A stretch of DNA of 64,000 nt from Verrucomicrobiota bacterium (GCA_019510185.1 JAEKKV010000020.1:1-64000), one strand, 5' to 3'; positions 26,119 to 37,498 are shown, counted from the stretch's first letter. Translations and numbers: made by a program. Notes: generated by a model not told the origin, from the sequence alone.

Positions 26119-28947
26119 ATGTTCCGCGCCTCGTCGATTCCACGTCCTGAATATCCCCGCCCCGACCGCCAGCGGGGCCGGGTCGAGGGCGATGACTGGC
26201 TCAATCTCAACGGCCCCTGGCAGTTTCGCTTCGATCTTAACCGCGCCGGCATCGACGAGAAATGGCATACCGCCGAAGGCAAAGACTGGCGCGAGCAGAT
26301 CATCGTCCCGTTTTGTTGGGAATCCCTCGCCGCTTGGGGCGAAGGCGACGCCGCCGGCAACGACAATTATTATTCCACCCGTGTCTTCATCAATCCCGCC
26401 GAGGTCACCCGGGAAAACCACCGCAGCGCCCGGCGCTTCGAGGTGGGCTGGTATCGTCGCCGCGTGGAAATCCCGCAAACCACGCACTGGCGGCGCAAAC
26501 GCGTCATCCTCACCATCGGGGCGGCGGATTTCTTCACGGATTGCTGGTGCAACGGCATCCACCTCGGCCGCCACGAGGGTGGTTATGATCCCTTCGAATT
26601 CGACCTCACGGATGCGCTGACCACGGGCGAGACCGGCGATCCGCGCCACGCGCTCATCGTTATTCGCGTCGAGGATCCCATGGATAACCACGAGCAGCCG
26701 GTCGGGAAGCAGTGGTGCTGGTACACCACGACCAGCGGCATTTGGCAGACGGTTTTTATCGAGCCCCGTTCGCCCGCCTACATCGATTCGTTTAAGATCA
26801 TTCCCGACATCGACCATGGCCAGGCGCACTTCGACGTCTTTTGCGAAGGTGTCGACGGTCCCTCAACAGTCTCGGTCGAAATCATTCCCCCGCAGGCGCC
26901 ACCACACTCCATCGTGCTATCCTCCACGGAAAAAAAAGCGGAGGGGAACGCCGAGATTTATCCCGTGTCGCTGTGGGACCCCGGCGATCCCAAGCTCTAT
27001 CGCGTTATCTTCCGCCTCAGGGATGCCGATGAAAACATCCTCGATGTTGTGCGCGGCTACTTCGGCATGCGCAAAATCGGTACGGCGCCCGCCGCAGGCG
27101 ACGGGGACGCCCCCGCCATGCTCTGTCTCAACAACAAGCCGATCTATCTGAGAGGGGCTCTCTATCAATCCTACCATCCCGATGGAGTCTATACCGCCCG
27201 GGAAGCCTCCACCTTGCGCAACGACATCGCTTTCGCCCGCGGCGCCGGGTTCGATTTTTTGCGCATTCACATCAAGCTCGATGATCCGCTCGTTCTCTAC
27301 TACGCGGACACGCTCGGCATCCTGCTCATGCAGGACTTCCCCAATTTCGGCGAAGGCGGCGATACGCCGACCGGTCGGCGGCGCTTCGAGGAAATGATGC
27401 GCCTCGGCCTCAAGCGCGATTTCAACCATCCCGCCATCATCTCGTGGTGCCTGTTCAACGAAACCTGGGGCTTCGGCGGCCAGACCGAACTCATCAAGCT
27501 GATCACGCCTTTGGCGGCCGACCCCGGCGATCGGAAAGAAGCCGAAAAAATCTCCAACACTTCCGCGTTCAAATGGGTTCACGAGATGTGGTTGCTGGCC
27601 AAAAGCCTCGATCCAACCCGCCTGATCGAGGACATGAGCGTCGTCATGTGGGAGCATCTCGCCGCCTACGGCCACGTCGACACCGACATCAACTCCTGGC
27701 ATTTTTACATCGACGATTACACCCGGGCAAGAAACCACATCGAAGAGGTGATCGCCAAGACCTACCTCGGATCCGGATTCAATTACATCGAAGGATTTTC
27801 CCAGCGCAACGTACCGCTCATCAACAGTGAGTACGGCGGACTCGGCGCGATGGATGGCGATCACGACGTGAGCTGGAGCTTCAAATTCCTCACCAACGAA
27901 CTTCGCCGTCACGGCCAGCTCTCCGCTTACATCTATACGGAGCTCACCGATGTCGAATGGGAGTACAACGGCTTCCTGAACTACGACCGCACGCCCAAGG
28001 AATTTGGCTACCCGCCCACCATGATCAACCAGGGCGACGTCCTGCCGATCGATGCGCCGCCGATTTCGCGACTTGATCCCGGAAGCACGGTGGAGGTCGA
28101 GGTGCTCTCCTCGCACTTTTCTCGCCGACGCCGCGAAGGCGTCACCTTGCACTGGCTTTACACCGGTATCGACACGCTCGGCACGCATCATCCCGATCTG
28201 GGTCGGGGCCGCGTGAAGATTCCCTTCACGCATTATCGGGTCGAACTCGCCCAGCGCCTTCGACTGACGCTGCCGGCCGAGCCGATGCTCTGCACCTTGT
28301 CGGTCGCAGCCGTGGTGCCCAGCGGCGAGATCATCGCCGGAAATTTCATTCAACATTTTGTCTGCCAAGCCCCCCCTCCCGAGCGAGAAGACCGGGGCGA
28401 CACGATGGTGCTCCGTCAGCGGGTTGAAAATTGGAGCGCTTCCCAGTGGACCGGCGCGAGCAGCACCCGAGAGGAGACCAGGAAGTCGGGGACCTGCTTT
28501 GGCTTCGGCTCCGGCTTTTTCGAATGGGAATTCACCGGCGAGGAACTCAAGCGAATCGGTCAGGCCAGGCGGGTGCGCGTGCTCATGGAGGCGTCGGCCT
28601 ACCGGGATAACTCGCCCCAAACCGACAGCCATCGCCATCCGACCTACCTTGAAGTCATGATCAATGATCAGCTCATCCACCACGGGCTGCTGCCGAATCA
28701 TCCGCATGACACCCGTGGAGCCCTCAGTTATTTGCACGGCAATCGCGGTGCCTATGGGTACCTGATGCGCGCCGCCATCGAGGACGGCCAGTTGCGCGAC
28801 ATCGCCGCCAGCGTCGCCCGACTGGGCGTGCTGCGCCTGCGTTGCGCCGTGGCGTCGCCGCCCGCCGGCGGGCTCACCGTTTACGAGCATGATTGCGGAC
28901 GCTTTCCCATCGGGCCCACGCTCACGCTCGAGTGGGAACGCGGCTGA
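26119..28947 (+). CDS. Glycoside hydrolase family 2 protein (beta-galactosidase/glucuronidase-like)
   Basis: A 942-residue GH2 enzyme. The jelly-roll domain begins with PRPEYPRPDRQRG and WLNLNGPWQFRFD, then an Ig-like domain, then the catalytic barrel with acid/base Glu448 in LFNETWGFGG and nucleophile Glu571 in INSEYGGLG. About 320 C-terminal residues form extra beta domains. No signal peptide is visible, so it may act in the cytoplasm or the start may be mis-set. It follows glf by 14 bases; GH2 enzymes acting on galactofuranose are known in Streptomyces, so a galactofuranosidase is a specific alternative to an ordinary beta-galactosidase. Confidence 0.88.
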   Translation: MFRASSIPRPEYPRPDRQRGRVEGDDWLNLNGPWQFRFDLNRAGIDEKWHTAEGKDWREQIIVPFCWESLAAWGEGDAAGNDNYYSTRVFINPAEVTRENHRSARRFEVGWYRRRVEIPQTTHWRRKRVILTIGAADFFTDCWCNGIHLGRHEGGYDPFEFDLTDALTTGETGDPRHALIVIRVEDPMDNHEQPVGKQWCWYTTTSGIWQTVFIEPRSPAYIDSFKIIPDIDHGQAHFDVFCEGVDGPSTVSVEIIPPQAPPHSIVLSSTEKKAEGNAEIYPVSLWDPGDPKLYRVIFRLRDADENILDVVRGYFGMRKIGTAPAAGDGDAPAMLCLNNKPIYLRGALYQSYHPDGVYTAREASTLRNDIAFARGAGFDFLRIHIKLDDPLVLYYADTLGILLMQDFPNFGEGGDTPTGRRRFEEMMRLGLKRDFNHPAIISWCLFNETWGFGGQTELIKLITPLAADPGDRKEAEKISNTSAFKWVHEMWLLAKSLDPTRLIEDMSVVMWEHLAAYGHVDTDINSWHFYIDDYTRARNHIEEVIAKTYLGSGFNYIEGFSQRNVPLINSEYGGLGAMDGDHDVSWSFKFLTNELRRHGQLSAYIYTELTDVEWEYNGFLNYDRTPKEFGYPPTMINQGDVLPIDAPPISRLDPGSTVEVEVLSSHFSRRRREGVTLHWLYTGIDTLGTHHPDLGRGRVKIPFTHYRVELAQRLRLTLPAEPMLCTLSVAAVVPSGEIIAGNFIQHFVCQAPPPEREDRGDTMVLRQRVENWSASQWTGASSTREETRKSGTCFGFGSGFFEWEFTGEELKRIGQARRVRVLMEASAYRDNSPQTDSHRHPTYLEVMINDQLIHHGLLPNHPHDTRGALSYLHGNRGAYGYLMRAAIEDGQLRDIAASVARLGVLRLRCAVASPPAGGLTVYEHDCGRFPIGPTLTLEWERG

Positions 28948-28948
28948 A

Positions 28949-30127
28949 TTATCCTGGAGGCAACCCCACGATTTGCTGAGCCTTAATAAACTCCCGAACG
29001 GCGGGCTCGTGCAACCTGCGCACGACCGTTCCGTCGGACAAAACCTCGCGATCCCACAGACCCGATTGGTGCCACTGATGCAGGTGATCCCAATCCGGAC
29101 GATCGATCAGCGGATACCAACAAATCCCCCACAAGGGGACCCCTGCCTCCAAGGCCACCCGGCACTCGTTCGCGATCATTCTGATCCACAGCGGCCGGTC
29201 CACGCCGGGATGGCTGGTTTCCGCGAGCACCAGCGGGCGCCGATAACGTTTGTACACTTCTTGAAACAGACGATGCGGCTGAACCCAACGCGCATCCATT
29301 CGCGTCATTTTCCAAGGCAGGCGCTCACCCGTCGCCTGCACCCACTGATTGTCATAGTAGTAATTGATACCTAAAATATCCAGGTACTCGGGCTGTCCCC
29401 TCAATTCAGGGCAGAGTTGTCCACCCAAGATATCGGTGACCTGAAACTGCGACTGATGGTGGTCACGCGCCGCCTTCTTTTGCTTGGGAGTGGCATCCGG
29501 CGCATGGGTCACGTTGATCAAAGGCTCGGTCGTGAAAATCCGGACGCCCGCGTCTTCCTCTTTCATGGCCTCAATTCCCTCGATGTAGGCCTTCATCAAC
29601 TGGTATTTCACCTCCCACCCTTGCTTGGTGCAGTACGGCGAAGTCGCCCGAATGTCTCCGCCATACCACGATAGAAAACTCACTTCGTTGATCGGCGTGA
29701 CGATCAGCGTGCTCTCCCGGTCCACCGACCGAAAAAAACGCACAAAGGCTCGGCACAAGGCGGCGAACCGCCGCGGAAACAGGGGATGCAACGGCGTAAG
29801 ATCCTCCGCGAATCCGAAATGACAGATGTCCCACACTTGCTGAACACCATGGGCCCGGCCTCGCTCCATCATCCGGGCAACCGCCGTCCAATCGTAAACA
29901 TAGGGAATCTTTTCGACTTGGCTCCACCGGATGCCCTCGCGCACGGTCCTGATTTTCAACGGCGCGAGGTTTTCATAGTCTTCGTCAATCCGTTCCAAGT
30001 GCTGGGTGATGTTCAGAAGATCCACCCGGTTTCCAAACGCGTTGAGATGATCCGCGCACTCGAATCCGCCCATCCAAAACGAACGAAAGGGAGACTTCTC
30101 GGGGAACGGGGAAAACGTCGCGGTCAT
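28949..30127 (-). CDS. Family 1-like glycoside hydrolase (beta-glucosidase/galactosidase clan)
   Basis: A 392-residue TIM-barrel hydrolase. It opens with FRSFWMGGFECADHLNAF, like the start of GH1-type barrels. The acid/base is Glu148 in VTPINEVSF and the nucleophile is Glu303 in LVLAETSHPG. It is shorter than canonical GH1 (~450) and has no signal peptide. The start at ATG 30127 (MTATFSPFPE) is chosen over the longer 30187 reading. It converges with the GH2 gene, with one base between the stop codons, so it is functionally associated but separately transcribed. Confidence 0.8.
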   Translation of the reverse strand: MTATFSPFPEKSPFRSFWMGGFECADHLNAFGNRVDLLNITQHLERIDEDYENLAPLKIRTVREGIRWSQVEKIPYVYDWTAVARMMERGRAHGVQQVWDICHFGFAEDLTPLHPLFPRRFAALCRAFVRFFRSVDRESTLIVTPINEVSFLSWYGGDIRATSPYCTKQGWEVKYQLMKAYIEGIEAMKEEDAGVRIFTTEPLINVTHAPDATPKQKKAARDHHQSQFQVTDILGGQLCPELRGQPEYLDILGINYYYDNQWVQATGERLPWKMTRMDARWVQPHRLFQEVYKRYRRPLVLAETSHPGVDRPLWIRMIANECRVALEAGVPLWGICWYPLIDRPDWDHLHQWHQSGLWDREVLSDGTVVRRLHEPAVREFIKAQQIVGLPPG

Positions 30128-30217
30128 GGTCGAAACAAACGTTTCCAGAGACCACACAACGGGCTCCCTGATCCCTCCCGCCGCCACTTTCTCCTCCGCC
30201 TCACCGCGGATCGTCCA

Positions 30218-31726
30218 TCAAAGCAGGAGAAAACACCCAGCCATCACCAGCGTAGGCGGCAGCGCACCCAACAGCAGCCCGAGCGGCGAAACACCGTCGG
30301 GGAAATAACGCTGAAGAATCGACTGGCCCGCAGGATTGGGCGCATTGGCGATCACCGTGAGACCGCCACCCGTGACCGCGCCCGCCACCACCATGTATTT
30401 CAACGCATCGGTAAACCCCGGCACCAGCGTCGCAAGGTACGTGATGGCCGCGTTGTCGTTGACGGCGGTCAGTGCCGTGGCGCTCAAAAACAGCGGGATT
30501 TCACCCAGACGTTGTAGCACCGGCTCGATCCACCACGCCTGCAAACCGCCGTGAATGACGAGGCCTGCCAGGAAAAAACCGACAAGCAAGGGCGGCTTGA
30601 GATCGAGCCTGTGTTGGTGGTGCGCCGTGGATTGGGAAAATGCCAGGAAGAACAAAAACGTCCCGACAAACAGCGCCGGATAATGCGCCAGCCCCACCGT
30701 CAGCGCCAGAAAGAGCACCTGAACCGCCGTCACCCAAACCGGCACCGGCCTTCCGCTTCGACCAGACGCGGCGTCCGTACGCGCCCGACGCGTCCGATCC
30801 AGCGCGGCGAGATCCTTTCGGAAGAAAAGGTAGTACGATAAAGTCGATGCCACGATGCCCGCGACGGCCTTCCAGCCGAAGTGCGTGAACATATAAACCA
30901 TGTCCCAGCGCCACGGCTCGGCCACCATGAGCACCGGCGGCGCCGCAAAATGCGTCAAGGTGCCGCCCACGGAAACGTTGACAAACAGCAATCCCAGCGT
31001 CGCATAACAAAACGTCGGCGAAGGCTTCAGCTCATAAAACTGGCGGGCCAACAAAAGCGCTCCGATCGTCATCGCCGCCGGCTCCGTGATGAACGAACCC
31101 AGCACCGGCGCGACGATCAGGATCGCCAGCCACCACGCCGCAGTCGTTCCGCGCCCCAATGATGCCACCGTCCGCAAACACTGTTCGGCCAATCGCAGCA
31201 CCGGCCGGGTCGAGGCGATCGCCATGATCACAACCACAAACATCGCCTCCGTAAAATCGACCTGCTTCCCCACGTAAGCGACCGCCGTTCCCCAGCCATG
31301 CCAGTAAGTGATCGCCCCGATGAGCACCACCGCCCAGATGCCGAAGACCGCCTCCACCTCGCCCAGGAAATGCAGCACCTGCCCTTTGAAGCTGACTTCC
31401 TCCGGCCCCTGCTCCGCTTCGGAATTCTCATCCCGTTCCGCTCTGCGCGCAGCATGATGAGTCTGCTGCACCTCGTGCGCCCAATGCCGGAATTTCGCGG
31501 TTAAAAACGTGTGGATGATCGCGAGCAGGAAGATGATCGTCGCGACCAGATTGAACGGCTGCTCCCGGACACGTCCGGCCAGCACCTCAAACACGCCGCC
31601 GCCGGGAGCGTCGTGGTAAGACGTCAGCGCCCGGGGGAAGTCGCCCGCCACCTCCGCCGCCCAGGCCGGCATCGCCGCCAGCAGCCAAAGGCAAACGAAA
31701 CGGGGTGAAAACAAGCGCAACGTCAT
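30218..31726 (-). CDS. Putative Na+/H+ antiporter
   Basis: A 502-residue polytopic membrane protein of the PF07399 (DUF1504) type. A signal-like helix (FVCLWLLAAMPAWA) starts the protein. Hydrophobic helices alternate with conserved polar segments such as GSFITEPAAMTIGALLLA, NVSVGGTLTHFAAPPVLMV and LSATALTAVNDNAAITYLA, which resemble the ion-binding re-entrant segments of NhaD-like antiporters. A charged loop with Glu/His lies at about 85-110. Ion specificity is inferred from the family only. No obvious operon partners. Confidence 0.82.
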   Translation of the reverse strand: MTLRLFSPRFVCLWLLAAMPAWAAEVAGDFPRALTSYHDAPGGGVFEVLAGRVREQPFNLVATIIFLLAIIHTFLTAKFRHWAHEVQQTHHAARRAERDENSEAEQGPEEVSFKGQVLHFLGEVEAVFGIWAVVLIGAITYWHGWGTAVAYVGKQVDFTEAMFVVVIMAIASTRPVLRLAEQCLRTVASLGRGTTAAWWLAILIVAPVLGSFITEPAAMTIGALLLARQFYELKPSPTFCYATLGLLFVNVSVGGTLTHFAAPPVLMVAEPWRWDMVYMFTHFGWKAVAGIVASTLSYYLFFRKDLAALDRTRRARTDAASGRSGRPVPVWVTAVQVLFLALTVGLAHYPALFVGTFLFFLAFSQSTAHHQHRLDLKPPLLVGFFLAGLVIHGGLQAWWIEPVLQRLGEIPLFLSATALTAVNDNAAITYLATLVPGFTDALKYMVVAGAVTGGGLTVIANAPNPAGQSILQRYFPDGVSPLGLLLGALPPTLVMAGCFLLL

Positions 31727-31778
31727 GCGCTTCCATCCAAAAGGCGCGGTCCGCCCTCCGCAAGCGATTCAGGCTGGC

Positions 31779-32423
31779 CTATGGCAAAACCTTTTCCAGC
31801 TCGGCGAGCGACATGATGAACGCGGTCGCCTCGCGCCGAACTTTTTCGCGCGTCGCATAGCGGCCAAAACCGACGAAAAGATCCACCACCGGCTTCGTCT
31901 CCAAATCGCTCACGCCGTCTCCGATCATCACGATCTTCGACGGGGCCAGTTCCGCCCGCAGGCGATTGATGACCTCAGGTTTGCCGCCGGAACGCGTGGT
32001 CGGATAGGCCTCATCGAAGCCCGTGTAACGGCCTTGGCCGTCAAAAAAAAGATCCACCGCCTCAACGCGCTCGATGCCCAGAAAGTCCGCCAGCGGCCGG
32101 ATCGCCTGACGAAAGCCGCCGCTGATGATCAACGGCGTCCAGCCGGCTGCGCGCACGGCCGCCAGCATGCTCTTGGCCGTGGGCTCCACCGTATCGATGT
32201 AACGCTGTCCCACCGCCGCGACATGCGAGGCCTCCGGACGGATGATTTCCAACCGCCGGCCGAAAACAGCCTCGACCGGCAGCTTGCCGTCCATGGCATC
32301 GTGCGTCATCGCCTCGACGCGGGCGAAGACCTCGGGACCGCACGAACGTGCGAGTTCGTCGATGCCCTCGATGGCGCTCAAGGTGCTGTCGCAGTCCAAA
32401 ATAAGAAGCTTGGGAGAAGACAC
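31779..32423 (-). CDS. serB: Phosphoserine phosphatase-like HAD hydrolase
   Basis: A 214-residue HAD-IB enzyme for the last step of serine synthesis. The nucleophile and acid/base aspartates lie in LILDCDSTLSAIEG (Asp10, Asp12), motif II is LIISGGFRQAI, and the magnesium site is VMIGDGVSDLETKP. EGIDELAR and a short helical cap are typical of SerB. It lacks the N-terminal ACT domain. An inverted repeat GTGAAAAC/GTTTTCAC at 32447-32471 sits just upstream and could be part of its control region. Confidence 0.85.
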   Translation of the reverse strand: MSSPKLLILDCDSTLSAIEGIDELARSCGPEVFARVEAMTHDAMDGKLPVEAVFGRRLEIIRPEASHVAAVGQRYIDTVEPTAKSMLAAVRAAGWTPLIISGGFRQAIRPLADFLGIERVEAVDLFFDGQGRYTGFDEAYPTTRSGGKPEVINRLRAELAPSKIVMIGDGVSDLETKPVVDLFVGFGRYATREKVRREATAFIMSLAELEKVLP

Positions 32424-32491
32424 GGGGAGCTACGGAAGAGATCTGCGTGAAAACGCGCAACGTGTTTTCACACGAACCGGTGCGCGCCAAT

Positions 32492-32521
32492 AAAAAACCG
32501 GCGCCCCGTGAGGAGCGCCGG
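32492..32521 (-). terminator. Rho-independent terminator after groEL
   Basis: On the minus strand a 7-bp stem GCCGGCGC-type pairs 32515-32521 with 32498-32504, then six T residues follow (complement of 32492-32497). It lies about 40 bases beyond the groEL stop and ends the dnaK-groES-groEL run. Confidence 0.85.
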
Positions 32522-32560
32522 CTTGCAAGCTTGTCGCAGAATCGCGAAGCGAAGCGGGAC

Positions 32561-34204
<1,644 letters not shown>

Positions 34205-34246
34205 TTAAAATTTAGGATTTAGGATTTCAGAATTTCGAGGGACGGC

Positions 34247-34546
34247 TCAGGCGATGACGCCGAGGATGTCGTCTTCGCGAACGATGGTGTACTTGACGTC
34301 GTCGATCTTCACTTCGGTGCCGCCGTACTTGCTGATGAGGACCTTGTCGCCAACCTTCACTTCGAAGGCCACAGCCTTGCCGTTTTCATCCTTCTTGCCG
34401 GTGCCGATGGCGATCACTTCGGCCTCCTGCGGTTTTTCCTTGGCGGAGTCCGGGATGATGATGCCACCGCGGACTTGCTCTTTGTTGTCTTCGAGGTGCT
34501 TCACGAGCACGCGATCGCCGATGGGCTTGATCTTAGCTTTTGCCAT
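34247..34546 (-). CDS. groS: Co-chaperonin GroES (10 kDa)
   Basis: A 99-residue lid subunit. The family opening [11 protein letters not shown], the mobile loop with the [19 protein letters not shown] segment, and the [26 protein letters not shown] end are all present. It lies 104 bases after dnaK and directly before groEL. A bulged hairpin occupies the upstream gap. Confidence 0.98.
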   Translation of the reverse strand: MAKAKIKPIGDRVLVKHLEDNKEQVRGGIIIPDSAKEKPQEAEVIAIGTGKKDENGKAVAFEVKVGDKVLISKYGGTEVKIDDVKYTIVREDDILGVIA

Positions 34547-34607
34547 ATGGGTGTTTGGTTTGGGTTCCGTTGGAGGAGGATCTTTTAGTATTCGTTATTA
34601 ACGACGT

Positions 34608-34637
34608 GTGCCCGGCGGCAACCGCCGCCAGGCGCAC
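34608..34637 (-). other. Bulged stem-loop between dnaK and groES
   Basis: GGCGGC (34614-34619) pairs with GCCGCC (34624-34629) around the loop AACC. Outside it GTGC plus CC (34608-34613) pair with the downstream GG and GCAC, leaving bulges at 34630 and 34633. That gives about 12 paired bases. No T-run follows on the minus strand, so it is not a plain terminator. It may stabilise or process the chaperone mRNA, or act as an attenuator. Confidence 0.55.
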
Positions 34638-34650
34638 GAAAGGGTTGAAA

Positions 34651-36567
34651 TTATTTCTTTTCGTCTTCGTCCACGACTTCGAAGTCGGCGTCGACCACAT
34701 CGGCTTTCTTTTCGCCTTTCTTGGCGGAGCCGGCGGCGGCTTCGTCTTGCGGGGCGGCTCCGGCCTGCTGGGCCTGGGCGTAAAGCTCGGCGCCAACCTT
34801 CTGGAGGTTTTCCATGGCGGCCTTCTGCTTCTCGGTATCGTTGGACTCAAGGTCCTTCTTCGCGTCGGCCAAGGCTGTCTCGATCTTGCCCTTCACGTCG
34901 GCGGGGAGCTTGTCACCGCTTTCCTTGAGAGTCTTTTCGAGGCCATAGATGGTGCTGTCGAGTTGATTGCGGGTTTCGACGGACTCCTTGCGCTTGCGGT
35001 CTTCCTCGGCGTGGAGCTCGGCGTCCTTCGTCATCTTCTCAACCTCTTCCTTGGACAGGCCGGAAGAGCCCTGGATGGTGATCTTCTGGTCCTTGCCGGT
35101 GCCGAGGTCCTTGGCGGTGACGTGAAGAATGCCGTTGGCGTCGATGTCGAAGGTAACCTCGATCTGCGGCGCGCCGCGGGGCGCGGGCGGGATTCCGTCG
35201 AGCTTGAACGTGCCGAGGGTCTTGTTGTCGCGGGCCATGGGGCGCTCGCCTTGGAGAACCACGATTTCAACGCCGGGCTGGTTGTCCGCGTAAGTGGAGA
35301 ACACCTGCGACTTCTTGGTCGGGATGGTGGTGTTGCGCGAGATCATCGCGGTGGACACGCCGCCGGCGGTCTCGATGCCGAGCGTGAGCGGAGTGACGTC
35401 GAGCAGGAGGACGTCCTTGACGTCGCCCTTGAGCACGCCGCCCTGAATGGCCGCGCCGATAGCGACGACCTCGTCGGGGTTGACACCCTGATGCGGGGGC
35501 TTGCCGGCGAGTTTGTGGGCGATTTCGACAACCTTCGGCATACGTGTCATGCCGCCGACGAGGACGAGTTCGTCGATGTTGGCAGAACTGAGACCGGCAT
35601 CCTTGAGGCAGTTCTGGAACGGCTTGATCGTACGCTCAAACAGGCTGTCGCAGACCTGCTCCATCTTGGCGCGGGAAAGCGTGACGTTGAGGTGCTTGGG
35701 ACCGGAGGCGTCGGCGGTAATGAACGGGAGATTGATGTCCACCGATTGAGTCGAGGAGAGGGCAATTTTGGCCTTCTCAGCCTCTTCTTTGAGGCGCTGG
35801 AGGGCCATGGGATCTTTGCGGAGATCGATGCCCTGCTCGGCCTTGAAGCTGTCGACCAGCCAGTTGATCAGCGTCTCATCCCAGTTGTCGCCGCCGAGGT
35901 GGGTATCGCCGTTGGTGGCCTTGACCTCGAAGACACCGTCGCCGATTTCGAGAACGGAAACGTCGAAGGTACCGCCGCCCAAATCGAACACCGCGATCTT
36001 TTCGTCCTTCTTTTTGTCGAGACCGTAGGCCAGCGAAGCGGCGGTGGGCTCGTTGATGATGCGGAGAACATCAAGGCCGGCGATCTTGCCCGCGTCCTTG
36101 GTGGCCTGACGCTGGGCGTCGTTGAAATACGCGGGAACCGTGATGACGGCTTGGGTTACCTTTTCGCCGAGATAAGCCTCGGCGTCGGCCTTCAGCTTGC
36201 CGAGGACGAAGGCGGAAATCTGCTGCGGCGCGAACTGCTCGGCCTTGTCGCCCACCTGCACCTCGATCATGGCATCGCCGTTTTTGCCGGCGACGACTTT
36301 GTAAGGAAGGTTCTTGGCCTCTTCGCTGACCTCGGTGAATTTGCGACCGATCAGACGTTTGGCGGAAAAAACGGTATTGCGCGGATTGGTGACGGCCTGA
36401 CGCTTGGCCGCCTGGCCAATGACGCGTTCACCCGATTTGGTGAAAGCGACCACGGACGGCGTGGTGCGGGCGCCTTCGGCATTGGGGATGACGATAGGTT
36501 CTCCGGCTTCCATGACGGACATGCAGGAGTTGGTGGTTCCAAGATCGATACCAAGAATGCGACTCAT
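34651..36567 (-). CDS. dnaK: Chaperone protein DnaK (Hsp70)
   Basis: A 638-residue Hsp70. ATG 36567 gives [18 protein letters not shown]; the ATPase domain shows [36 protein letters not shown] and [12 protein letters not shown], and the substrate-binding domain has [14 protein letters not shown]. The C-terminus ends in an acidic EVVDEDEKK tail. grpE and dnaJ are not in the window. The upstream gap carries an AT-rich island but no CIRCE-type TTAGCACTC/GAGTGCTAA repeat. Confidence 0.98.
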   Translation of the reverse strand: MSRILGIDLGTTNSCMSVMEAGEPIVIPNAEGARTTPSVVAFTKSGERVIGQAAKRQAVTNPRNTVFSAKRLIGRKFTEVSEEAKNLPYKVVAGKNGDAMIEVQVGDKAEQFAPQQISAFVLGKLKADAEAYLGEKVTQAVITVPAYFNDAQRQATKDAGKIAGLDVLRIINEPTAASLAYGLDKKKDEKIAVFDLGGGTFDVSVLEIGDGVFEVKATNGDTHLGGDNWDETLINWLVDSFKAEQGIDLRKDPMALQRLKEEAEKAKIALSSTQSVDINLPFITADASGPKHLNVTLSRAKMEQVCDSLFERTIKPFQNCLKDAGLSSANIDELVLVGGMTRMPKVVEIAHKLAGKPPHQGVNPDEVVAIGAAIQGGVLKGDVKDVLLLDVTPLTLGIETAGGVSTAMISRNTTIPTKKSQVFSTYADNQPGVEIVVLQGERPMARDNKTLGTFKLDGIPPAPRGAPQIEVTFDIDANGILHVTAKDLGTGKDQKITIQGSSGLSKEEVEKMTKDAELHAEEDRKRKESVETRNQLDSTIYGLEKTLKESGDKLPADVKGKIETALADAKKDLESNDTEKQKAAMENLQKVGAELYAQAQQAGAAPQDEAAAGSAKKGEKKADVVDADFEVVDEDEKK

Positions 36568-36604
36568 AGTAACTTTGTTCAAAGCAACGCCTGTGCACGC
36601 CAAC

Positions 36605-36660
36605 CATGGAAATTCATTAGTTTATTTAAACAAATAACTTAAAATCTATTCGGACCCATT
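36605..36660 (-). promoter_or_regulatory. AT-rich candidate promoter region of dnaK
   Basis: An unusually AT-rich stretch in otherwise GC-rich DNA lies about 40-90 bases before the dnaK start. It contains the partial palindrome GTTTA-TT-TAAAC at 36620-36631. I cannot fit convincing sigma-32 or CIRCE sequences, so the regulator is unknown. The divergent Lon-domain gene may share this region. Confidence 0.35.
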
Positions 36661-36766
36661 TAGCGCCTTTGGAAACAGAGTCCACCGAGCCAGCGTGACA
36701 CAGTTTGGCGCATCCGAAGCAGATCAGGCCAAGTCCTTGGCACACTTGTCCCAATGCGCAAAGACC

Positions 36767-37498
36767 ATGGCGCCAACATCCGAAGAGATTGATCTCCCCA
36801 CCCGCCCCGCCATGGTTCCGGCCATGGAAATGGAAATCGTGATACCCGACGAAGTCCCCGTGATGACGCTCCCGAATCTCACGTTTTTTCCGCAAGCGCT
36901 CCTTCCTCTTCATATTTTCGAGTCCCGTTATCGCGACATGTTGCGCGACGTGCTCGCAACCAACCGCCTCTTTGCCGTCGCCGGACTCAATTCACAGGTC
37001 AGCGGACAGTTCGAACCGCCTTATCGCATCGCCACCGTCGGCATCGTGCGCGCCTGTCAAAAAGCCGACAATGGCACCTCCAATCTTCTGATCCAAGGGC
37101 TGTCCCGCGTGGAAGTGCAGGATATCGTGCGTGAAACGCCCTACCGCTGCATGCGGATCCGCGCGCTCGCGAGCAAACCCGGCGCGGAGTCCGAGGAAAA
37201 CCGCCGGCTCCACGGCAGTCTGGCCCGGCTGATTGCAATGAAGCAGCGCCTTGGCGGCGGAGTGCCGGGCGATCTCACCCGCTTTCTCAAAACCATCGAG
37301 GATCCGGAGATCTTCGTCGATCTCGCCGCCTTTAGCCTGTGCGAAAACCCGCGCCTCAAGCAAAAGCTTTTGGAAACACTCGACGTGCACAAACGCCTCG
37401 AGCTTCTGACCGCTCACCTGCGCGCCGACATCGACCGGATCAAGTTGCGGAAGAAGCTGCAAGGGGACCTGCCCGACGACCGGATCATCAACAATTGA
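36767..37498 (+). CDS. Stand-alone Lon N-terminal (substrate-binding) domain protein
   Basis: A 243-residue protein from ATG 36767. VPVMTLPNLTFFPQALLPLHIFESRYRDML at about 35-65 (the FPQALLPLHIFE core is the LAN/PUA-like fold of Lon) is followed by the domain's strands, RIATVGIVRACQKADNG and LLIQGLSRVEV. A helical C-terminus, DVHKRLELLTAHLRADIDRIKLRKKLQ, matches Lon substrate-binding helices. No AAA+ or Ser-Lys protease domain is present. Other possible starts are 36695 (GTG) and downstream Met residues. Divergent to dnaK, so it may be a stress-linked adaptor, but its function is unproven. Confidence 0.8.
   Translation: MAPTSEEIDLPTRPAMVPAMEMEIVIPDEVPVMTLPNLTFFPQALLPLHIFESRYRDMLRDVLATNRLFAVAGLNSQVSGQFEPPYRIATVGIVRACQKADNGTSNLLIQGLSRVEVQDIVRETPYRCMRIRALASKPGAESEENRRLHGSLARLIAMKQRLGGGVPGDLTRFLKTIEDPEIFVDLAAFSLCENPRLKQKLLETLDVHKRLELLTAHLRADIDRIKLRKKLQGDLPDDRIINN

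Noticed and set aside
26917..28890. Long minus-strand frame antisense to the GH2 gene
   Set aside because: No domain, starts and ends arbitrarily relative to the GH2 gene, codon-bias shadow.
34211..34231. Tandem TTTAGGA-like units between groES and groEL
   Set aside because: Only two clear copies in a 51-base gap; too little to call a repeat element.
34540..36642. A 700-codon plus-strand frame antisense to dnaK
   Set aside because: Long frames antisense to dnaK are a known codon-bias artefact; the amino-acid pattern has no recognisable domain.
36568..36766. CIRCE or sigma-32 promoter for dnaK
   Set aside because: Looked for the TTAGCACTC/GAGTGCTAA repeat and CTTGAA/CCCCAT boxes; neither is present.
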